Shown one piece after another: positions 6,018 through 9,825 of a stretch of DNA of 9,825 nucleotides; position 1 is the stretch's first letter, and every line of letters begins with the position of its first letter. The stretch lies in contig JAZGHU010000044.1 in assembly GCA_036481345.1 (NCBI GenBank), forward strand, positions 1 to 9,825, written 5' to 3'. Under the pieces are notes generated by a model. The model searched no databases. It saw only the letters and a list, made by a program, of their open reading frames with translations, and was not told where the DNA came from. Origin of the DNA: JAAOYC01 sp036481345 (lineage in GTDB: Archaea; Nanobdellota; Nanobdellia; Woesearchaeales; WJKL01). The position numbers and the translations under genes were made by a program.

Positions 6018-6773
6018 ATGAGAACACTACAAACATCAAAATTATTACCAAGATTTGGAATATTTTCTGATAAATATAATTTTCCTATTGAATCTGCACA
6101 AGGAACAGTAACTGAAGTCTATGAAGGTAGAGGGGAAAGATTTGAACATCTTATTAAAGATTTGGTTCCACAACAAACATTAGAATTTAAATTAGATTCA
6201 GAAAAAGGAATTTTTGTAATAAATACGCAAGGTACTTTTGATTATAGATTAGATGCAGGAGAAAATGTTATTGTTTACACAGGAGATCCTGACGTAAATG
6301 CAGTTCTTGAAAGCATTGCGAGAGATCTTAGATCAAAAGAACACAAACTACCTAGTTATATGCGGGATGTTAAAACATTTGGACTTAGAGATGAAGATAC
6401 AGAAGACATTTCTTTAACAAAGGGCCCAACAAAATCATTTAAAGATAAACCCTACCTAGAAGAGGATCTGATAACACTTCTAAGATCCGGGCATATTGAA
6501 AGTGAAAATTTTCCAGAAAAGAATAAGCTAAAGTTTGAAAATCTAAGAGATTACAAAGGAGGATCTTTTCATGATCCTATCATTTCACATTCTTCACAAG
6601 AAGACAGAGGTATACTAGATTTTGGAAAGTTAGCTGCAGATTTTGGATTATCTTTAGGAACAGCAGAAGCACCACCAATCCCAAGAAAAAGAGTTCTTGG
6701 ATTACAAGTTTTAGATGGTACAGGAAGAGTTAAGTTCCAAGGAACATATCATCTAGAAGTAAAATTTGAATAA
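6018..6773 (+). CDS. Uncharacterised 251-residue protein with a beta-rich N-terminus
   Basis: No family is recognised. Residues about 23-90 alternate beta strands and glycine turns (SAQGTVTEVYEGRG at 26-39, LEFKLDSEKGIFVI, FDYRLDAGENVIVYTG at 74-89). This could be an OB-fold or similar small barrel, which is inference from pattern only. The middle (95-215) is polar and looks poorly ordered. The last about 26 residues form two strands, VLGLQVLDGTGRVKFQG (226-242) then TYHLEVKF. The first strand resembles the N-terminal hairpins of the proteins at 5173-5910 and 8987-9823. There is no signal peptide or membrane segment. It has its own strong promoter, nearly identical to that of the 448-residue repeat protein, so the two are probably expressed together. 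It converges on the Fis-type regulator, with 26 bases between stops. Confidence 0.8.
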   Translation: MRTLQTSKLLPRFGIFSDKYNFPIESAQGTVTEVYEGRGERFEHLIKDLVPQQTLEFKLDSEKGIFVINTQGTFDYRLDAGENVIVYTGDPDVNAVLESIARDLRSKEHKLPSYMRDVKTFGLRDEDTEDISLTKGPTKSFKDKPYLEEDLITLLRSGHIESENFPEKNKLKFENLRDYKGGSFHDPIISHSSQEDRGILDFGKLAADFGLSLGTAEAPPIPRKRVLGLQVLDGTGRVKFQGTYHLEVKFE

Positions 6774-6799
6774 TTCTTAAACAAAAGGCATTTTAGAAA

Positions 6800-7447
6800 T
6801 CACTTCAACCCTAACTTTTTCAATTTTCTATGCAAAGTTTCATATCTTATTCCTATCTTACGCGCAGCTTTGGAAACATTGCCTTTGCTTTCTTTCAATG
6901 CTTTTTCAAGATAAGCAATTTCAAACATTCTCTCAGCAGAATCCCAACTCATCTCTATTGTTGGCAGTTCTTTGACAATATCAGAACTTAGTTCATCAAC
7001 ATTCTCATACATATCTTCTAATTTGCCTGGCCTTATTACAGATTTATAACTGTTTAATGTATCTTTTAATATTCCACCAACAGCTTCTCTTCTGTAGTAA
7101 TCAGCTTTAATCATGTCCCTTCTTATTCCTTTTATACCAATATTCAGTTCTTTTACAGATCTATGGATGCTTCTTCTATCTAATCCTGTGATTTTTGCAA
7201 CAGCTGAGATATTCCCAAAATGAGTCTGCAGCATTCTTGTCAAGAATTGTTTTTTGAATAGTTTTTTTGCTGATTTAAATCCTAAAGAAGTGTCAATATC
7301 ATAAGCAATCAAAGGATTTTTCTCAATATTATCTGAAATATCTTTACCAAATTCAGAAATAGTCACCCCTAAAATCTTATGCATGCTTTCTTCTAACAAA
7401 GGTTCAACTTTTCTCTTCAAAACTTCTTCTAATCTTTCCTTTGCCAT
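6800..7447 (-). CDS. Putative regulator with two Fis-type helix-turn-helix domains
   Basis: This 215-residue protein contains two Fis-type (HTH_8-like) DNA-binding units. The first, about 62-102, contains FGNISAVAKITGLDRRSIHRSVKEL. The second, about 171-214, reads EKALKESKGNVSKAARKIGI then RYETLHRKLKKLGL; its GNVSKAARKIGI...TLHRKLKKLGL closely matches the C-terminal domain of NtrC-type activators and Fis. No AAA+ or receiver domain is present. Fis proteins bind as dimers of one HTH each, so one chain with two HTHs may bind a two-part site alone. It is probably a DNA-binding regulator or architectural protein. I chose the ATG at 7447 because the TATA box TTTATATA at 7472-7479 is centred exactly 28.5 bases upstream, the spacing seen at 3796 and 6018. 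An in-frame GTG at 7468 would lie almost on that box. It is divergent from the 7549 gene. Confidence 0.8.
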   Translation of the reverse strand: MAKERLEEVLKRKVEPLLEESMHKILGVTISEFGKDISDNIEKNPLIAYDIDTSLGFKSAKKLFKKQFLTRMLQTHFGNISAVAKITGLDRRSIHRSVKELNIGIKGIRRDMIKADYYRREAVGGILKDTLNSYKSVIRPGKLEDMYENVDELSSDIVKELPTIEMSWDSAERMFEIAYLEKALKESKGNVSKAARKIGIRYETLHRKLKKLGLK

Positions 7448-7471
7448 ATTATGATTAAAATGTCTCACTTC

Positions 7472-7484
7472 TATATAAACCTTT
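7472..7484 (-). promoter_or_regulatory. BRE/TATA promoter for the Fis-type regulator
   Basis: On the minus strand this reads AAAGGTTTATATA, with TTTATATA centred 28.5 bases upstream of the ATG at 7447. The position decides between ATG 7447 and GTG 7468 as the start. Confidence 0.7.
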
Positions 7485-7515
7485 TGCCCGCTAATTTAAC
7501 GAAATCAAATCGTAA

Positions 7516-7526
7516 CCTTTTTAAGT
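7516..7526 (+). promoter_or_regulatory. TATA-like box for the 184-residue gene
   Basis: CCTTTTTAAGT contains TTTTTAAG centred 27.5 bases upstream of the ATG at 7549, consistent with a leaderless transcript. It lies in the same 101-base gap as the divergent promoter of the Fis-type regulator. Confidence 0.55.
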
Positions 7527-7548
7527 AATCTCTATTAAAACACCTCCT

Positions 7549-8103
7549 ATGGTAGAAGAAGTAAGATTACAAAGTTCATCTTTAGATGATGAATTAAGTT
7601 TTGGAGTAGAAGCGCGTAAACTAGCTCAAGATGAAAAAGTTAAGTTATTTGTAGATTTAGATCCAAAAGGATATCCTATTAATCAACCGATTAGTGTTCA
7701 GATCATACCAGATGGACCTTACTTTGCAGTATATCATTATCAAAAAACAATAGAACATCAAAATTATGAAGAAGGATTGTCTGAAGAGGCAATAGCAAAA
7801 TTACCTGAGACAGAAGTAATAAATCAACCCCATCATCAAAAAATAACACATTATCACAAGCGTGAAGAAAAATTACCTGATGATGAAGAAAAATTACCTG
7901 AGACAGAAGTAAAAAACCTAACCATCGGAGGACATGATTCACAAACACTAGGTGGTGCAATACATAATCTTCTTGAAACATTCAATTATAATTCGACTAG
8001 AGATGAAGGTTTGCGTAGATCTATTCAAAGAGTAGCTGAATCAGAACATATAAAAAGTATTGTAACAGAAGGAATAGAAAAGTATAACTTCCGTAAAGAG
8101 TAA
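7549..8103 (+). CDS. Uncharacterised protein with a His-rich repetitive middle
   Basis: This 184-residue protein matches no family I recognise. Residues 1-62 look folded and beta-rich (VKLFVDLDPKGYPINQPISV at 31-50). Residues 63-122 are low in complexity: KLPETEV occurs twice (84-90 and 115-121), EEKLP occurs twice, and histidines are dense (His63, 70, 95, 96, 101, 103). The rest is polar and helical (LLETFNYNSTRDEG, then SIQRVAESEHIKSIVTEGIEKY). DNA repeats beneath the middle show that it grew by short duplication. A metal-binding role for the His cluster is possible but unproven. No signal peptide or membrane segment is seen. The ATG is supported by the TATA-like box upstream, and the gene shares its intergenic region with the Fis-type regulator, a plausible controller. 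Confidence 0.75.
   Translation: MVEEVRLQSSSLDDELSFGVEARKLAQDEKVKLFVDLDPKGYPINQPISVQIIPDGPYFAVYHYQKTIEHQNYEEGLSEEAIAKLPETEVINQPHHQKITHYHKREEKLPDDEEKLPETEVKNLTIGGHDSQTLGGAIHNLLETFNYNSTRDEGLRRSIQRVAESEHIKSIVTEGIEKYNFRKE
7797..7912 (+). repeat. In-frame direct repeats inside the 184-residue gene
   Basis: An exact 23-base repeat occurs at 7797-7819 and 7890-7912. In addition, 18 bases at 7863-7880 recur at 7884-7901, a 21-base (7-codon) tandem shift. All keep the reading frame, so the region can gain or lose copies without breaking the gene. Confidence 0.75.
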
Positions 8104-8127
8104 TTCTAAATAGCAACTTATAGTAAC

Positions 8128-8168
8128 TTTTATATACTATTTCTCTTATTTTCATACATATAAAGAGG
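8128..8168 (+). promoter_or_regulatory. TATA box and SD for the nucleotidyltransferase gene
   Basis: TTTTATAT at 8128-8135 predicts transcription from about 8158. The short leader then carries AGAGG at 8164-8168, 8 bases before the TTG at 8177. Unlike most genes here, this one appears leadered, which supports use of the non-ATG start. Confidence 0.55.
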
Positions 8169-8176
8169 CAGATATA

Positions 8177-8983
8177 TTGAAATTTACAGTCAAAAAAGGA
8201 GTTCATCCTAATATAACCAAATATCCAAATCAAGACTTAGTTATAGCAAAATCTTTTGCTAAAAGACTAACTCAAGAATTTGGAGATTTCTTAAAAGTAG
8301 CTGTTTTATTCGGCTCAGCAGCTAGAAAAAGAACTCCTGTTGGAGAGAAAGGAGATATTGATGTTCTGATTGTTGTTGATGATTTGTCAATGAGAATGAC
8401 AAGAGATGTTATTGAAGCATATAGATTAATAGTTGAAAAGACAATTGGAAGAGTTGCAACAAGATTACATGTTACGTCAATGACACTAACTTCATTCTGG
8501 GAATATATAAGAGCAGGAGATCCAGTTGCAATAAATATTCTAAGAGATGGTGTTGCTTTAGAAGGCAAAGATTTCTTTGATCCAATACAAGCATTATTGA
8601 TTCAAGGAAGAATCAGGCCAACAAATGAATCAGTATGGGTGTATTTTGGCAGAGCTCCTAGAACATTATTAAATTCAAAATGGCATCTGCTTCAGGCAAC
8701 TTTAGATTTGTACTGGGCTGTGATTGATGCAACACATGCTGCATTGATGCATATTGGTGAAATTCCACCATCTCCTCAGCAAGCAGGAGATATGCTAGAA
8801 AAAAGATTAGTAAAAGAACATAAACTAGAGCAAAAATATGCCAATACAATGGACAAATTCTATAAATTAATGAAAGGCATAACTCATAGAGAAGTAAAAG
8901 AGATAAAAGGCCCTGAATATGAAAAACTTTACAAAGAAGCAGAAGATTTTGTAAACAGGATGCAAAAGTTTATTGAAGTTTAA
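8177..8983 (+). CDS. Nucleotidyltransferase fused to a HEPN-like helical domain
   Basis: This is a 268-residue fusion. Residues 20-135 are a minimal nucleotidyltransferase of the DNA polymerase beta superfamily: FGSAARKR at 45-52 (Gly46, Ser47) and GDIDVLIV at 59-66, where Asp60 and Asp62 should bind the catalytic metal. Where a third acidic residue would be expected (around 96-100) the chain reads TRLHV, so activity is uncertain. Residues 150-268 form a helical bundle ending YEKLYKEAEDFVNRMQKFI, like the last helix of HEPN domains; the RX4-6H motif of HEPN ribonucleases is not present. In separate MntA/HepT toxin-antitoxin pairs the transferase AMPylates the HEPN toxin; the fusion and missing motif argue against a standard pair. 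The start is TTG; the first in-frame ATG would delete the catalytic motifs. It converges on the next gene with three bases between stops. Confidence 0.8.
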   Translation: MKFTVKKGVHPNITKYPNQDLVIAKSFAKRLTQEFGDFLKVAVLFGSAARKRTPVGEKGDIDVLIVVDDLSMRMTRDVIEAYRLIVEKTIGRVATRLHVTSMTLTSFWEYIRAGDPVAINILRDGVALEGKDFFDPIQALLIQGRIRPTNESVWVYFGRAPRTLLNSKWHLLQATLDLYWAVIDATHAALMHIGEIPPSPQQAGDMLEKRLVKEHKLEQKYANTMDKFYKLMKGITHREVKEIKGPEYEKLYKEAEDFVNRMQKFIEV

Positions 8984-8986
8984 ACA

Positions 8987-9823
8987 TTACATTGGTGTGA
9001 AATCAACTTGTTCTGTATCTGGATTATATTCATACTTTCCTGGATTATAAAATTCAACTGAGTTCATATATTCTATAACTTCTAATAGATTTTCAGGAGT
9101 GACTTCTCTGATGAATATAGTATCATTACCTTCATCATTTAATTGCTGCACAATTGCTTCTAATCCAACACTATTTTCTCCTTCTAACATAAATGAACGA
9201 TGTATAACTCCTTGATCATATGTTTGAGAGTCTGTTGAATATGAGTCTGTTGATGTATTAATGTTACTTATTGGCCAGATGTCATCAAACTGTCCTTGAT
9301 CAAGATAATTGTTTAGAGCATCATTTAATCGTGCTTTTCCATTTACTTCATCAAGATATTTTCTTAATACCTCTTGTCTCTCAACTATGTTGCCATCTCC
9401 ATCAACTATTCTGAATGTAATACCATATACTCCTGCATCTATTCCAGTTAAGCTTAAAGAATAATTCCCATTTCCATTATCATCAAAAGGAACAGTATGT
9501 ACTGCTCCTGAACCTTGTCTTTCATATTCTAATTCAGCTGATGCTATACCAGATGGTCCTAGACGTGCATTCATAGTTGCTTGGGTTGGCTTAGCTTCAG
9601 AACTGCTAACAACATCATAACTAAGGATATCGGCTGGGTCAAAAGGACTTTCACTGCTCCCCCCATTACCGCAACCAACAGTTAACGCACCCAATAATAA
9701 TACAATTGCTGCTTTTCCAAGACAGCCTGCTTTTTTCTCTGGCTTTAGGCTTCTTTCTCCTAAATAAGCACCAACAACCTCCTTATTTTCATTTAAGACT
9801 TCCATTAAATAGTATTTTTTCAT
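8987..9823 (-). CDS. Predicted membrane-anchored or lipobox protein with an Ig-like exterior
   Basis: Residues 1-33 are cytoplasmic in character, 35-50 are hydrophobic (LGKAAIVLLLGALTVG), and a lipobox-like LTVGC ends at Cys51. A Gly/Ser linker follows. Residues about 65-155 look like an Ig/FnIII-type beta sandwich (NYSLSLTGIDAGVYGITFRI at 120-139, then VDGDGNIV). The remaining 120 residues are acidic and Ser/Asn-rich and end DFTPM. Archaeal lipoproteins exist, but the unusually long N-terminal region before the hydrophobic stretch means an ordinary membrane anchor is equally possible. Residues 4-19, YYLMEVLNENKEVVGA, resemble the start of the 245-residue protein at 5173. The ATG lies two bases from the window edge, so the true start and promoter may lie outside. 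No enzymatic motif is seen. Confidence 0.75.
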   Translation of the reverse strand: MKKYYLMEVLNENKEVVGAYLGERSLKPEKKAGCLGKAAIVLLLGALTVGCGNGGSSESPFDPADILSYDVVSSSEAKPTQATMNARLGPSGIASAELEYERQGSGAVHTVPFDDNGNGNYSLSLTGIDAGVYGITFRIVDGDGNIVERQEVLRKYLDEVNGKARLNDALNNYLDQGQFDDIWPISNINTSTDSYSTDSQTYDQGVIHRSFMLEGENSVGLEAIVQQLNDEGNDTIFIREVTPENLLEVIEYMNSVEFYNPGKYEYNPDTEQVDFTPM

Positions 9824-9825
9824 TT

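Noticed and set aside
7541..7548. CACCTCCT immediately before the ATG at 7549, identical to the archaeal anti-SD end of 16S rRNA
   Set aside because: With a leaderless transcript starting at the ATG it would not be transcribed. On the other strand it would be an SD, but no start codon follows at a suitable distance.
7703..7981. Minus-strand frame of 92 codons rich in Leu, Phe and Val
   Set aside because: It is the antisense of the repetitive 184-residue gene; the hydrophobicity only mirrors the A-rich coding strand.
8177..9823. Nucleotidyltransferase and its neighbour as a toxin-antitoxin pair
   Set aside because: The neighbours are convergent, not an operon, and the second is a membrane protein. 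The HEPN-like part is fused and lacks the ribonuclease motif.
1..9825. Mobile element, prophage or CRISPR array
   Set aside because: No transposase, integrase, phage structural gene, terminal repeats or regularly spaced repeats were seen.

Overview
The window looks archaeal, most likely from an AT-rich DPANN-type lineage (Woesearchaeota/Pacearchaeota-like). Almost every gene start has a BRE/TATA-type box about 27-29 bases upstream, as expected for leaderless archaeal mRNAs. Strong Shine-Dalgarno (SD) sites appear mainly at internal or leadered genes. A DUF483 protein, an essentially archaeal family, is present, and AGA dominates the arginine codons. The lineage call is inference; the archaeal call is well supported.

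Left block (1-3552, all minus strand). It holds the 5' end of an unidentified gene (1-101), a DUF483 protein (175-840), a stand-alone phosphohistidine (PEP-utiliser swivelling domain) protein of 483 residues (874-2325), and a compact three-gene unit. That unit is a 38-codon ORF, a HELGH zinc metallopeptidase of M78/ImmA-IrrE-like type, and an 81-residue protein with a 4-base ATGA overlap and a strong SD.

Central block. A divergent control region (3553-3795) carries several TATA elements, inverted repeats and a 10-bp tandem repeat. Three plus-strand genes of unknown function follow: a 448-residue acidic protein built from two kinds of internal repeat (3796-5142), a 245-residue protein (5173-5910), and a 251-residue protein with a beta-rich N-terminus (6018-6773). 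The first two share a 20-bp exact DNA match encoding LDNFDP. The first and third have nearly identical promoters at identical distance from the ATG, so they are probably co-expressed.

Right block. A minus-strand regulator with two Fis-type helix-turn-helix domains (6800-7447) is divergent from a 184-residue protein with a repetitive, His-rich middle (7549-8103). Then come a fused nucleotidyltransferase/HEPN-like protein starting at TTG (8177-8983) and, convergent to it, a predicted membrane-anchored or lipobox protein with an Ig-like exterior and a short cytoplasmic N-terminus (8987-9823).

No RNA gene, CRISPR array, transposase or integrase was seen. No known system explains the unrecognised genes. 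The best candidates for something undescribed are the metallopeptidase unit and the co-expressed repeat-protein group, possibly tied to the membrane protein by a shared short beta-hairpin-like motif.
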